Positions 9,832 through 18,671 of a DNA stretch of 64,000 nt are shown here, in pieces. The first letter of the stretch is position 1, and every line of letters starts with the position of its first letter. Position numbers and translations under genes: made by a program. The stretch spans positions 2,090,438-2,154,437 of the forward strand of contig OX638341.1 of assembly GCA_951812965.1 (NCBI GenBank). The letters are read 5' to 3'. The notes beneath the pieces were generated by a model. That model was not told where the DNA came from. It worked only from the letters and a program-made list of their open reading frames with translations, and searched no databases. Origin of the DNA: an uncultured Pseudohongiella sp. (GTDB lineage Bacteria > Pseudomonadota > Gammaproteobacteria > Pseudomonadales > Pseudohongiellaceae).

Positions 9832-10601
9832 ATGGCCACCAGCGCATCAACAACGCCGCCTTACTCGATCACTCCGCGTATTGTTCATCTGGTGGCTCAG
9901 ATCACCGAAGCTATGGACGGTGCGGACGCCGCTGGGATTCAGGAGAATTCGCGTCTGCAAAGAATCAATCGTGTCCGCGCTATCAATGGTTCGCTAGCGA
10001 TCGAAGGCAACATTCTCGGCGAAAAGCAGATTTCGGCCCTTATGGATGGCAAGCCTGCGATTGGATCGTTGCGGGATATACAGGAAGCCCGCAACGCCAT
10101 CAAGGCTTACGAGAAGTACCCGCAGTGGAACCCCACCAGCGAAGCTGATCTACTCGATGCTCACGAAGTCTTGACTCTCGCATTGCTGGACTCCCCGGCC
10201 ACTACAGGCGTGGAAGCGTTGCGGTTGTCGGCGATGGAGAAATCCACCACATCGGACCATCCGCCAATCGCGTGCCACAACTCATGTCGAGTTTGCTCTC
10301 CTGGCTGGACGGCGCGGCTGAGCATCCGTTGATAGCCAGTTCGGTCTTCCACTACGAATTTGAGTTCATCCATCCTTTTACCGACGGCAATGGCAGAATG
10401 GGCCGACTCTGGCAGACCCTCATTTTGACGCGTTGGAAGCCCCTAATTGCTCATGTGCCCGTTGAGAGCCTGATTCACCAGCGACAGAGCGAGTATTACG
10501 AAGCTATCCGGGATAGTTCTGCCCAGGGAGCAAGCACGCCGTTCATCGTCTTCATGCTGGAGACTATTCTCAAAGCAGCGATTCTGGAATTGTATTGCTG
10601 A
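9832..10601 (+). pseudogene. Fic-family protein (AMP-transferase fold), interrupted by a one-base frameshift
   Basis: Frame one (from ATG 9832, MATSASTTPPYSITPRIV) covers the N-terminal helical part, including SLAIEGN, the usual N-terminal partner of the Fic core, and runs to about 10195. Continuing in another frame from there gives GHYRRGSVAVVGDGEIHHIG, then PSANRVPQLM and the complete active-site motif HPFTDGNGRMGR. The switch lies at the CCCC run at 10193-10196, and one missing base would explain it. Intact Fic enzymes usually add AMP to target proteins. A TTG at 9703 would extend the N-terminus without conserved sequence. Either a real inactivating deletion or a homopolymer sequencing error is possible. 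Confidence 0.75.
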
Positions 10602-10815
10602 GTATCAGGAACTCAGATTGAACTCCGCAAGCAGAATTGAATAAATTCAGCGGAGTGTCCGTAGGACACCCATCTTAGTGCCCGTCGAGCCCGCTCTGCT
10701 TAGGTTCTTGCCTGGGGTGTTGTGAGTATCCTCTGCTTGTCGGCAGCGGGCTTGGTGGGAGTCCTTCTATTTCTCGTTGCGCGGGAATTTTAACTTATTG
10801 TCCTTAATGCATTTA
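10602..10815. other. intergenic stretch between Fic gene and tRNA-Ser
   Basis: No coding sequence is seen in these 214 bases. A short perfect hairpin GTGTCC/GGACAC lies near 10657-10671, followed by GGACACCCATC. That segment recurs in the inverted repeat inside the CoA-transferase gene near 16930. It may be a decayed copy of a palindromic repeat or the Fic terminator, although no T-run follows directly. Confidence 0.4.
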
Positions 10816-10905
10816 TGGCGGAGAGAGAGGGATTCGAACCCTCGATAGGGATTAACCTATACGCCCTTAGCAGGGGCGCGCCTTCAGCCACTCGGCCATC
10901 TCTCC
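10816..10905 (-). tRNA. tRNA-Ser (anticodon GCU)
   Basis: On the minus strand the gene begins GGAGAGATGGCCGAGTGGC and has an anticodon loop CTGCTAA (anticodon GCT at 10869-10871). It also has the long variable arm expected of serine tRNAs, a GGTTCGAATCC T-arm, acceptor strand TCTCTCC, discriminator G and an encoded CCA. It reads AGC/AGU codons. In many Gammaproteobacteria this tRNA lies directly after csrA. Here it is 4.3 kb away and on the opposite strand. Confidence 0.97.
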
Positions 10906-11042
10906 GTTGGGGCGGGAAATGGTATCACAGGCGATCTGCCGCGTTGTATCGGGAAATTCGCCAGGGCGCCGTCTGTGATTCGGCGCAGGCGTATGCGACC
11001 ATTGTTCGGTTACGTGAAGCTGGGAAGAGCCAGGGGTTTGGC

Positions 11043-12761
11043 ATGAAGCATATTCCGATTGCGACAGGCATGGCGTTGGTCTTGTCTGCCATTCCACTGA
11101 TGGGCGTTGCCCAGGTCGAGTCGTTGACGATCTATCCGGCCGCAACGGTGATCACCATGGATCCGTCGCTGCCCCGCGCTGCGGCTGTTGCGGTCAGCGG
11201 AGGCAGGATCGTGGCGGTGGGGGACCGCGACGATTTTGCGGTCTGGGAAGCGGGCCGGGACGTCAGCGTGGACGAGCGGTTCGCGGACAAGGTGATCGTT
11301 CCCGGCCTGATCGACAATCACCTGCATCCGTTCCTGGCGTCTATCGTGCTCAATACGGTCTGGATAACGCCGCAGGAATGGCAGGTGGGCGATATGCAGG
11401 TGCCGGCGACGCGCACCCATGAAGGCTTTGTCCGGCGCCTGGAGGAGGAACTCGCGGCGAATGCCGACCCTGCCGCTCCGCTGCTCAGTTGGGGCTATCA
11501 CGCTTCCTGGCACGGCGAGGTCATGCGGCCGGAGCTTGATGCCATCTCCACGGAAAAGCCGATCGTCCTGATCCAGCGTTCGTTCCACGAAATCGTCATG
11601 AATACCGCGGCGCTCGATTGGCTTGGGCTCAACACCGACGATATCGGAATCCATCCGGATGTCGAGTTGGGCGAGGGGTTCTTTTCCGAGAGTGGAGTCG
11701 ATGTCGCGCTGGAGCGGCTGGTGCCGTATTTCTTCGACCCTGAACGATTGCGGGCGGGACTGGATGCCCTGCGCGAAGCCGTCCACGCGGGCGGTATAAC
11801 AACCATTGGAGATATGGGCGTCGGCGGATACCTCGGATTGCAGGAGGAAGCTCAGGTTTACCAGAACCACTTCGGCGATTCGCGAACGCCTTTCAGAATG
11901 TTCATGGTCGCCTCGCCGGCAACTATGTTGACGCCGCCGGCGAAGCCGGAGGTCGATGAGTTTGCCGAAGTCAGTTATCCCAGGGTCTTTTCGGGCCGGC
12001 ACGTCAAGTTTTTCGCGGACGGCGGATTTTTCGCACTGAATATGCGAATGAAGTATCCCGGATACACGGACGGGCACGAAGGCAAGTGGATGATGGCTCC
12101 AGAAACGCTGGAGGCTGCGATTCGCCCCTATTGGAGCGACGGTTACCAGATCCACGTTCACGTCAACGGCGACGAAGGGCTGGACGTGGTGCTGGATATC
12201 CTCGACAGGCAACTCCAGGAAAGGCCGCGGTTCGACCATCGTTTCACCTTGCATCATGTCGGCATATCCACCAATGAACAGCTTGGCAGGGCCGCGGCGC
12301 TTGGCGTGGTGATTTCAGCCCAGCCGAATTACTTGTGGGCGCTGGGCGACAAGTACGCCGAAAGCGGGTTGGGATACGACCGCGCCTCACAGATGTCCCG
12401 CATCGGGGCGATGGTGCGTAACGGCATCCCCACATCCCTGCATTCGGACTTCACGATGGCGCCGGCATCGCCCTTGTGGCTGGCATGGGTGGCTTCGAAT
12501 CGCACGACGGCCAATGGGACACTCATGGCGCCGGAGGAGCGCATCAGCGTCGAGGAGGCCTTGCGCGCGGTGACGATCGATGCGGCTTTCGCCATGGGGC
12601 TCGAAGACGAGATCGGCAGCATTGTCGCCGGCAAGAAAGCGGATTTCACGATTCTGGAAACCGATCCGCTCGAGGCGCCGGTCTCTACGCTGAAAGACAT
12701 CGAGATCTGGGGGACTGTTTTCGAGGGGACGGTTTATCCGGTTTCCTCCCCCGCAGACTAG
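11043..12761 (+). CDS. exported YtcJ-type amidohydrolase
   Basis: The 572-residue protein starts with a Sec signal peptide (MKHIPIATGMALVLSAIPLMGVAQ). The metal-dependent hydrolase core follows: VIVPGLIDNHLHPF near residue 95, IHVHVNGDEGLDVVL near residue 370, HSDFTMAPASP near residue 470, and the C-terminal SIVAGKKADFTILETDP, which is standard for amidohydrolase family 3. YtcJ-like enzymes hydrolyse amide or carbamate-like bonds; the substrate is unknown. The frame stays open for 76 codons upstream through the tRNA-Ser gene, so the true start is the ATG before the signal peptide. A weak GAAG-type ribosome site is present. Confidence 0.88.
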   Translation: MKHIPIATGMALVLSAIPLMGVAQVESLTIYPAATVITMDPSLPRAAAVAVSGGRIVAVGDRDDFAVWEAGRDVSVDERFADKVIVPGLIDNHLHPFLASIVLNTVWITPQEWQVGDMQVPATRTHEGFVRRLEEELAANADPAAPLLSWGYHASWHGEVMRPELDAISTEKPIVLIQRSFHEIVMNTAALDWLGLNTDDIGIHPDVELGEGFFSESGVDVALERLVPYFFDPERLRAGLDALREAVHAGGITTIGDMGVGGYLGLQEEAQVYQNHFGDSRTPFRMFMVASPATMLTPPAKPEVDEFAEVSYPRVFSGRHVKFFADGGFFALNMRMKYPGYTDGHEGKWMMAPETLEAAIRPYWSDGYQIHVHVNGDEGLDVVLDILDRQLQERPRFDHRFTLHHVGISTNEQLGRAAALGVVISAQPNYLWALGDKYAESGLGYDRASQMSRIGAMVRNGIPTSLHSDFTMAPASPLWLAWVASNRTTANGTLMAPEERISVEEALRAVTIDAAFAMGLEDEIGSIVAGKKADFTILETDPLEAPVSTLKDIEIWGTVFEGTVYPVSSPAD

Positions 12762-12835
12762 ATTATCTCGTTGCAGTTCGGCCCCATGCTCCTGGTTTCG
12801 GAATAGCCGAATTCGCGCAGGCCCGGCGTGAATGT
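12758..12835 (-). pseudogene. remnant of a CaiB/BaiF CoA-transferase C-terminus
   Basis: Reading the minus strand into the amidohydrolase stop gives a short frame TFTPGLREFGYSE, then MGPNCNEII and a TAG. The C-terminus of the intact CaiB gene at 16.5 kb reads SILSELGYSELEVRELARNEII, so the LxEx-GYSE core and NEII end match. Nothing upstream continues the homology. This is probably the 3' scrap of a deleted CoA-transferase gene. The match is short and could be chance. Confidence 0.4.
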
Positions 12836-13094
12836 CAGCCCCGCAGTAATATTTCATTAAAAACAATATGTTAGATCGAATAGACCCTGAACGTTCAGTT
12901 TAAGGTGGCAGTAGCGGAATTACTATTGCAATTATTTATACAAAGTTCTCTATCGGAAACTGTTCCCCGTATCTGCAATAAACTAAGAGTCAATGAGAAG
13001 CATTCCTGCGGAATTCGAACAGACCACGCAGGTTGCTCGGGAAGTTTTGGGGAAATGCCCAAAACGAAGACATTATTCATATTCGGGGAATCAA
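12836..13094. promoter_or_regulatory. AT-rich leader before the TonB-dependent receptor
   Basis: These 260 bases are markedly AT-rich for this window (around 12850-12980: AATATTTCATTAAAAAC, TACTATTGCAATTATTTA). No gene is seen apart from an in-frame upstream extension of the receptor ORF. The stretch probably holds the receptor promoter. A GGGGAA ribosome site sits at 13085-13090. I could not place a -35/-10 pair with confidence. Confidence 0.35.
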
Positions 13095-15953
13095 ATGAAA
13101 TCACTACTTACCAAGGCAGTTGCGCGCAACTATTGCAGACTGTCGATGATTCTTGTGGGTTCGAGCCTGGCGCTCTGGAGCGGTCAGGCAAACGCTCAGG
13201 TTTCCTCGGAAGAAACCATCGAGCAAGTTGTCGTAACCGGTTCCCGGATCACTCGCAGGGATTTCGCGTCCCCGAGTCCTCTGGTCACAACCGAGATGGA
13301 AGACGTTTCCACGTCGGGTAAAGCCACCATCGATGATTTCTTGAGGAATTTGCCTCAATTTGGGCCCGGCACCGGTGATTTCAGCAACGACAGTAACGGT
13401 GGTACGGCGGGGCGCGCGACCTTGAACCTCAGAAACCTGGGAGCGAAACGCAACCTTGTCATCATGGACGGCCGCCGTCTGATTTCTTCGGGAACGGATG
13501 GCGCAATCGATATCAATACAATTCCATCGCTTGCCATCGGCAGCATTGAAGTGATCACGGGCGGCGCATCCGCGACTTATGGTTCCGACGCACTGTCCGG
13601 TGTTGTGAACTTCAGGACTCGTACGGATCTCGACGGATTTGAAATCGATGCGCAGGGTTCCACGCTCGACGATGCGGGTGAAAACAACTACCGACTGGGA
13701 GTCGCCTTTGGAACGGACTACGCCGACGGCAGGGGTAACCTGTTGCTGACCGCCGAGTACAACGAACGCGGCGGCGTTAGATATCGCGAGCGTGAGTTCT
13801 TCAACGTAAATCCACAGCACAGTACGTTTATCGTACATGGTCACACCCGAATAGGGCGCAATATCTGGTCGGTCAACGATGACGGCACAGTGTTTGACGC
13901 GGGGGATATAGACCACCCTGACAGACCCTTCACCGGCCAGGCAGAACTCCCGCTATTGATCAGGGGCGATGATCTGAGAACCCATGGCCAATACCAGAAC
14001 TGGATTCAGGTACCCCTGGAGCAGATGAATATCTTCGCCAAGACGGACTATGAACTGGACAACGGCGTGACGGCCTATGGGCATGTTTTGAGTTCGTCTT
14101 CGACTGCCTTGAATGAGGGCGCCGCGCCCAATTCGGCCGGCATCTGGGGCGTGACCATCCCACAGGACAACTACTACCTGCAGCAGATTCCTTTTCTGGC
14201 TGACCGTGTAGGGCCGGCGGGCATCTTAAATAACCAGAGACGTTTCTTCCAGGCTGGCGGAAGAGTTTACGAGACTGGAAATGACGTTCTGCAATTCCTG
14301 GGCGGACTGCGGGGAGAATTCGCGGATCGGGATTTGAACTGGGACATTCATTTGTCCCGCGGGAGCACAAATACGGAAGATCGCACCACATCAGGCTCGG
14401 TCAGTTTTGCGGCTGTTCAGGACGTGATAAATTCGACGGATCCAGCAACCGGAGTATCGCCTCTTTGTTCCGGCGGTTTCAATCCGTTTGGCGGAACGAC
14501 GCCATTGTCACCCGACTGTCTGGAATTCGTTTCCCGTACGCCGGTGAACGAAACGACGCTTGAACAAACCGTTCTGGAAGGTGTCCTCGAGGGCAAGCTT
14601 GCCGACATGCCCGCGGGCGAAGCGCGATTCGCCTTGACCGGGCACTATCGCGAAAATTCCTATGAGTTCGATCCCGATGCCGACATCGCCGCCGGTAATC
14701 TGGCAAACCTGGCGAGTTCCGGATTCACAACGGGTAATGTCGAAGCCCTGGAAATCGCCGGTGAGGTTTTACTGCCGCTCATATCCGATTCCGAAGCGAT
14801 CCAATCCATGAACCTGACGCTGGGTTTGCGCCTTTCGGACTACGACCCGGCGGGTTCGAACCAAACCTGGAAAGCTGAAATCGATGCCCAGGTAACTGAT
14901 AATTTCATGTTGCGAGGCGGCCTCCAGCATGCGGTTCGCGCACCGAATGTCGAGGAATTTTTCAGAGCCAGACTGCTGCGCGTTCAGCCGTTTCTCGACC
15001 CTTGCAGCTCGCGTTACCGAGGTGTAAGTGTCGACCGCAGCGCCGAGTTGGCGCTGTGCGCGGAGCAAGGTGCGAGTCCAGGATATACACAAGGTGGATC
15101 TTCAGCACCTACCTTTACCAACGGTAATCCGGCGCTGACGCCGGAAGAGGCCAATACGTTTACCGTTGGCGCAGTCTACGAATTCGAGATGGGCGATGCG
15201 AACGTGCAATTGAGCGTCGATTACTACAACATCGAGGTGGACGACGCGATCGAGACGTTGTTCGCTCAGCAGGTCATGACCAAGTGTTTCAACCTGGATG
15301 CGACATCCAATCCCACCTATGACAACAACTATTTTCCCTGCCAGCAAATCCACCGTCCCATTCTGGCGCCGGCAACGACGGCGTTCGATCTGGATCCGGT
15401 TAATCAGCCGGTTCTAAATCTGGGAGGCATCAAGACAGCCGGTGTCGACGTTGCGGCGGGCATCGATGTTCCCGTTGAAGCGCTGGCCTGGGGCGGCGGC
15501 GCCGGACGCATTTCGCTGCAGTCGGGGGTTACCTTTCTGAACCAGCATGAAATTCAGGCATTTTCCGACGAACAGTTCGTTGACTTCGCCGGCGTTGTCA
15601 GCGGCAACGTCGCTTATCCGGAGACGAAGGCGTTTTCTTCCCTGACCATCGAGACAGGCCCATTACAGTTCGTTGCCATGTGGCAACACATCTCGGACAT
15701 GGCTGACATTTCCGCCGCCGGTGGCGTGGCGTCAACCATCCCGGGCGCGGATGCATATGATTACCTGGACCTGACCGGACTCTTGACGATTAACGACCAG
15801 CTTGAAATCTATGCCGGAGTCAACAATTTCTTCGATGAGTTGCCGCCGCAAATAGGCGGCGAAGCTGTCGGCAGCAATTTCTCGGGCACCAATCAGGGTG
15901 TGTATGACGCTATCGGCCGCACCACCTACCTTGGCGTAAGAACCCGCTTCTGA
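13095..15953 (+). CDS. TonB-dependent outer-membrane receptor
   Basis: This 952-residue protein starts with a signal peptide ending in SGQANAQ. Next come the TonB-box-like EQVVVTGSRITRRDF, the plug domain (DFLRNLPQFGPGTGD, LNLRNLGAKRNLVIMDGRR, IEVITGGASATYGSDALSG) and a long beta-barrel ending in the aromatic RTTYLGVRTRF. It imports a large substrate across the outer membrane using TonB energy. The length and plug resemble receptors of the carbohydrate or polymer type rather than classic siderophore receptors, but the ligand is unknown. ATG 13095 is preferred over 12993 because it begins the signal peptide. Its stop overlaps the next start by one base. Confidence 0.92.
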   Translation: MKSLLTKAVARNYCRLSMILVGSSLALWSGQANAQVSSEETIEQVVVTGSRITRRDFASPSPLVTTEMEDVSTSGKATIDDFLRNLPQFGPGTGDFSNDSNGGTAGRATLNLRNLGAKRNLVIMDGRRLISSGTDGAIDINTIPSLAIGSIEVITGGASATYGSDALSGVVNFRTRTDLDGFEIDAQGSTLDDAGENNYRLGVAFGTDYADGRGNLLLTAEYNERGGVRYREREFFNVNPQHSTFIVHGHTRIGRNIWSVNDDGTVFDAGDIDHPDRPFTGQAELPLLIRGDDLRTHGQYQNWIQVPLEQMNIFAKTDYELDNGVTAYGHVLSSSSTALNEGAAPNSAGIWGVTIPQDNYYLQQIPFLADRVGPAGILNNQRRFFQAGGRVYETGNDVLQFLGGLRGEFADRDLNWDIHLSRGSTNTEDRTTSGSVSFAAVQDVINSTDPATGVSPLCSGGFNPFGGTTPLSPDCLEFVSRTPVNETTLEQTVLEGVLEGKLADMPAGEARFALTGHYRENSYEFDPDADIAAGNLANLASSGFTTGNVEALEIAGEVLLPLISDSEAIQSMNLTLGLRLSDYDPAGSNQTWKAEIDAQVTDNFMLRGGLQHAVRAPNVEEFFRARLLRVQPFLDPCSSRYRGVSVDRSAELALCAEQGASPGYTQGGSSAPTFTNGNPALTPEEANTFTVGAVYEFEMGDANVQLSVDYYNIEVDDAIETLFAQQVMTKCFNLDATSNPTYDNNYFPCQQIHRPILAPATTAFDLDPVNQPVLNLGGIKTAGVDVAAGIDVPVEALAWGGGAGRISLQSGVTFLNQHEIQAFSDEQFVDFAGVVSGNVAYPETKAFSSLTIETGPLQFVAMWQHISDMADISAAGGVASTIPGADAYDYLDLTGLLTINDQLEIYAGVNNFFDELPPQIGGEAVGSNFSGTNQGVYDAIGRTTYLGVRTRF

Positions 15954-16504
15954 TGAGGAACGCCATCGTGGCGCGCACGATTTGTTCACAGCTGATTTTG
16001 GTGGCCTGTGCCACCCTGATCTCGGGGGGTGTTCCGGGAGCATCCCCTGATGTCTTTGAACAATATCCGGATCTTACAATTCCCTCTGTCAACACCGAAC
16101 CCGTGCTGCAACTGCACGTTACGCTATCCGACAATCTGCCGGTGGGTCTGACGGATAGCGGCGAACGGGCTATCGTTCCCATTACCGGCGGCAGTTTCTT
16201 CGGAGATGGTATTAGAGGAGAAGTAATGTCCGGCGGCGCCGATTGGCAACTGATCCGGGCGGACGGTGTGCAGGAGATCGTGGCAAGATACACTATCAAG
16301 ACCGATGACGGAGAAATTATTTTCGTTGACAATCAGGGCATTAGCCATACTGATGAAGATGGAATCAGATATCGTCTGACCGCACCGAAATTTCATGCCC
16401 CGCAAGGTCCGTACGATTGGCTCAACAAGAATATTTTCATTGGCACCATCACTTCTGTTACAGAGCCGCGGGCCGTTATTATCCGCATCTATCGGGTGGA
16501 ATAA
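15953..16504 (+). CDS. exported DUF3237 (UPF0311) family protein
   Basis: The 183-residue protein has an N-terminal signal peptide (hydrophobic residues 12-30) and the DUF3237 core: VPITGGSFFGDGIRGEVMSGGADWQLIRADG near residues 80-110, ARYTIKTDDGEIIFVDNQG after it, and the C-terminal FIGTITSVTEP. DUF3237 proteins form a small beta-barrel and often sit in aromatic or hydroxy-acid catabolic clusters; no reaction is known for the family. The start shares one base with the receptor stop (TGATG), so it is co-translated with the receptor and probably acts in the periplasm on the imported ligand (inference). Confidence 0.8.
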   Translation: MRNAIVARTICSQLILVACATLISGGVPGASPDVFEQYPDLTIPSVNTEPVLQLHVTLSDNLPVGLTDSGERAIVPITGGSFFGDGIRGEVMSGGADWQLIRADGVQEIVARYTIKTDDGEIIFVDNQGISHTDEDGIRYRLTAPKFHAPQGPYDWLNKNIFIGTITSVTEPRAVIIRIYRVE

Positions 16505-16527
16505 CTGAAATTTTCCTGGCCTGCGGA

Positions 16528-17757
16528 TCAAATTATCTCATTGCGAGCCAATTCCCTGACTTCCAATTCGGAGTAGCCGAGTTCGCTCAGGATGGATTCG
16601 GTGTGCTCGCCGAGCGCGGGGACCGGGCCGATCCGCGGCTCGTATGAACTGTCATTGCCAGGTGGCTTCAGGGCGCAGATCGGGCCAGCGGGGCTATCGA
16701 CTTCGATGAAGCGATTAAGCGCCATAAGTTGCGGGTGTTCCCATACGGCAGCCATGTCGTTGACTTCGGCCCAGGCAATGCCAATGGCGTCGAGTCTGGC
16801 GGCCAGCGCGGTAGAATCCAGTTTCGCGAAGGCCTGCTCGATCAGTTCGCGCAATTCGCCGCGAAACCGCGAGCGGGCGGCGTTGCCGGCGAACCTGGGG
16901 TCTTCAGCCAAAGGCGTCAATGATGGGACACCCACTTTTTTGGATGGGTGTCCCATGAGTTGTGGGTCCAGGATTTCGTTGCAGAAAGCCGTCCATTCGC
17001 GTTCGTTCTGAATGCCGAGCAGCAAGCACTTGTTGTCGCCGGCGGTGAAAACGCCGTAAGGATAGATGCTGGCGTGGTCGGCGCCGCTTCGTTCAGGCGG
17101 AGACTGGCCTTCGTAGGCGTAATAGAGCGGGAAACCCATCCATTCGGCCATGGCTTCGAGTAGTGAGATGGTGATATGCGAACCCCTGTCGGTTTTGCCG
17201 CGCTGGATCAGCGCCGCAAGGATGGCGGCATGGGCCTGGCTGGCGGCGGCGATATCGGCGATGGAGATGCCGCTCTTGACCATATTCCCGCCATCCCCCG
17301 TTACCGACAGGAATCCGGCTTCGGCCTGCATGAGCAAATCGTAGGCTTTCCTGTCGCAACAGGGACCACTGTCACCGTAACCGCTTATGTCGCAGACGAT
17401 CAGTCCTGGATAATCAAGTGACAACTTTGCATATGAAAGACCCGCCCGTTCGGCCGCGGTAGGGGCCAGGTTCTGCACGAGTACATCGGTCCCGGCAAGC
17501 AGGCGCTTCAGGATTTCCGCGGCGGCAGGCTGCTTTATGTCGAGAGTCAGGCTTTCCTTTGAGCGGTTGGTCCAGACGAAATGGGAGCAGAGCCCCTTGA
17601 CCCGGTCATCGTAATGACGCGCGAAATCGCCGCTTACGCGTCGCTCGATCTTGATCACCCTGGCGCCGAGTTCGGCGAGTTGCCGGGTGCAAAGCGGAGC
17701 GGCGATGGCGTGTTCCAGTGAGAGAACCGTAATTCCGGTAAGGGGAGGTTTGGTCAT
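16528..17757 (-). CDS. CaiB/BaiF-family (class III) CoA transferase
   Basis: The 409 residues begin LTGITVLSLEHAIAAPLCTRQLAELGARVIKIE, the standard N-terminus of class III CoA transferases. The catalytic aspartate is expected at about residue 165; the region reads KSGISIADIAAASQAHAAI, giving an Asp in IADI. These enzymes move CoA between carboxylic acids. With the neighbouring hydratases and lyase, an itaconate/mesaconate or similar C5-dicarboxylate transferase role is plausible. A short insert (MGHPSKKVGVPS) coincides with a perfect inverted repeat at 16923-16956. The start overlaps the upstream gene stop (ATGA). Confidence 0.88.
   Translation of the reverse strand: MTKPPLTGITVLSLEHAIAAPLCTRQLAELGARVIKIERRVSGDFARHYDDRVKGLCSHFVWTNRSKESLTLDIKQPAAAEILKRLLAGTDVLVQNLAPTAAERAGLSYAKLSLDYPGLIVCDISGYGDSGPCCDRKAYDLLMQAEAGFLSVTGDGGNMVKSGISIADIAAASQAHAAILAALIQRGKTDRGSHITISLLEAMAEWMGFPLYYAYEGQSPPERSGADHASIYPYGVFTAGDNKCLLLGIQNEREWTAFCNEILDPQLMGHPSKKVGVPSLTPLAEDPRFAGNAARSRFRGELRELIEQAFAKLDSTALAARLDAIGIAWAEVNDMAAVWEHPQLMALNRFIEVDSPAGPICALKPPGNDSSYEPRIGPVPALGEHTESILSELGYSELEVRELARNEII
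16923..16956. repeat. inverted repeat with 12-bp perfect arms inside a CDS
   Basis: The arms ATGGGACACCCA and TGGGTGTCCCAT are exact reverse complements, separated by a 10-base T-rich loop. The element lies in frame within the CaiB gene and encodes part of an extra segment not expected from the family. Part of it (GGACACCCATC in reverse) recurs at about 10665. It looks like a mobile palindromic repeat tolerated within a coding region. Confidence 0.65.
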
Positions 17758-18614
17758 TCCGGCGCCATCCGCGCTGTGCCTTGCAGGCATAGTGCGCCTG
17801 CCTCATTGGCAATCCAGATCTCGGTTTGCCCGGTTGTATCGGGCTCACGGCCGCACATGCTGAATGATTCCGAGTCGAATACGGGATGCGTCACGCGAAA
17901 TGAATATTCGAGCAGCGGCCGGCCGGGAAATCGGCGCAGTAACTCGTCGATCAGCAATGTCGCCAGCAAGGGGCCATGCACGAGCAGGCCGGGATAACCT
18001 TCCACCTCGCGCACGTAATCGCGGTCGAAATGGATGCGGTGAGCATTGAAGGTAAGCGCCGAATATCGGAACAACACGATCGCATCGGCCCGGGTTTCGC
18101 GTTCGAAGTCAGGACCGGCCGGCGCGGGTTTCGGCGGCGGCGCGGCGGAATCGGCTGACCGCGCCTCGCGATAGACAATGTCATGCCGCTCGCTGAAAGC
18201 CAGGCCTGCCGGGCTATTGTACTCGTGACTGACCTCGACGAAAGCGAGCTTCCCGCTGCGACCCTGCTTGAAATTTATGCCGTCAATGCGCGAACGCCTG
18301 GTAACGATTTCGCCTACGCGTAACGGTTGATTGAATTGAAACCGGCTGCCGGCCCACATGCGTCGCGGCAATTCGATGGGCGGCAGAAAGCCGCCCTTCT
18401 TCGCGTGCCCGTCATGGGCGATCAGGCTTTGCGGCGTCATTTCGAGGAAATAGAGCCAATGCCAGAGCGGCGGCAAGGGTGAATCCGCACCGGACGGTGT
18501 TTCCGGACGGTTGAGCAGGGCGGCGAAGCCGCGTAGCGGGCTCGGGCCGATAACTTCGGTGCGGGATTCAGTCTTGCCGAGCCATGCGTCAAATTTGCCC
18601 GCGGTATCTGTCAT
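17754..18614 (-). CDS. FAS1-like/MaoC two-hot-dog dehydratase (mesaconyl- or itaconyl-CoA hydratase type)
   Basis: The protein has 286 residues. The N-terminal half (PLWHWLYFLEMTPQ, GGFLPPIELPRRMWAGSRF, LRVGEIVTRRSRI) is the MaoC dehydratase N-terminal/FAS1-like domain. The C-terminal half (FRYSALTFNAHRIHFDRDY, GYPGLLVHGPLLATLL) is a hydratase-2-like hot-dog with the catalytic Asp/His arrangement. Mesaconyl-C4-CoA hydratase and itaconyl-CoA hydratase (Ich) have this build. The start follows a long open extension; ATG 18614 begins a normal N-terminus. Its stop overlaps the CaiB start (ATGA), so the two are one operon, divergent from the MaoC gene 57 bases away. Confidence 0.85.
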   Translation of the reverse strand: MTDTAGKFDAWLGKTESRTEVIGPSPLRGFAALLNRPETPSGADSPLPPLWHWLYFLEMTPQSLIAHDGHAKKGGFLPPIELPRRMWAGSRFQFNQPLRVGEIVTRRSRIDGINFKQGRSGKLAFVEVSHEYNSPAGLAFSERHDIVYREARSADSAAPPPKPAPAGPDFERETRADAIVLFRYSALTFNAHRIHFDRDYVREVEGYPGLLVHGPLLATLLIDELLRRFPGRPLLEYSFRVTHPVFDSESFSMCGREPDTTGQTEIWIANEAGALCLQGTARMAPE

Positions 18615-18671
18615 AATGCCTGCGCCGGAAGAGTAGACAATCCGGCGGAAAAATAGCAGGAATCGCGGTTT

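Noticed and set aside
10193..10272. Recoding or selenocysteine in the Fic gene
   Set aside because: The halves are in different frames, so a base deletion, not a recoded stop, is needed.
10815..11042. Upstream extension of the amidohydrolase reading through tRNA-Ser
   Set aside because: The extension translates a tRNA gene (EGFEPSIG is the usual read-through of a T-arm); the signal peptide starts at 11043.
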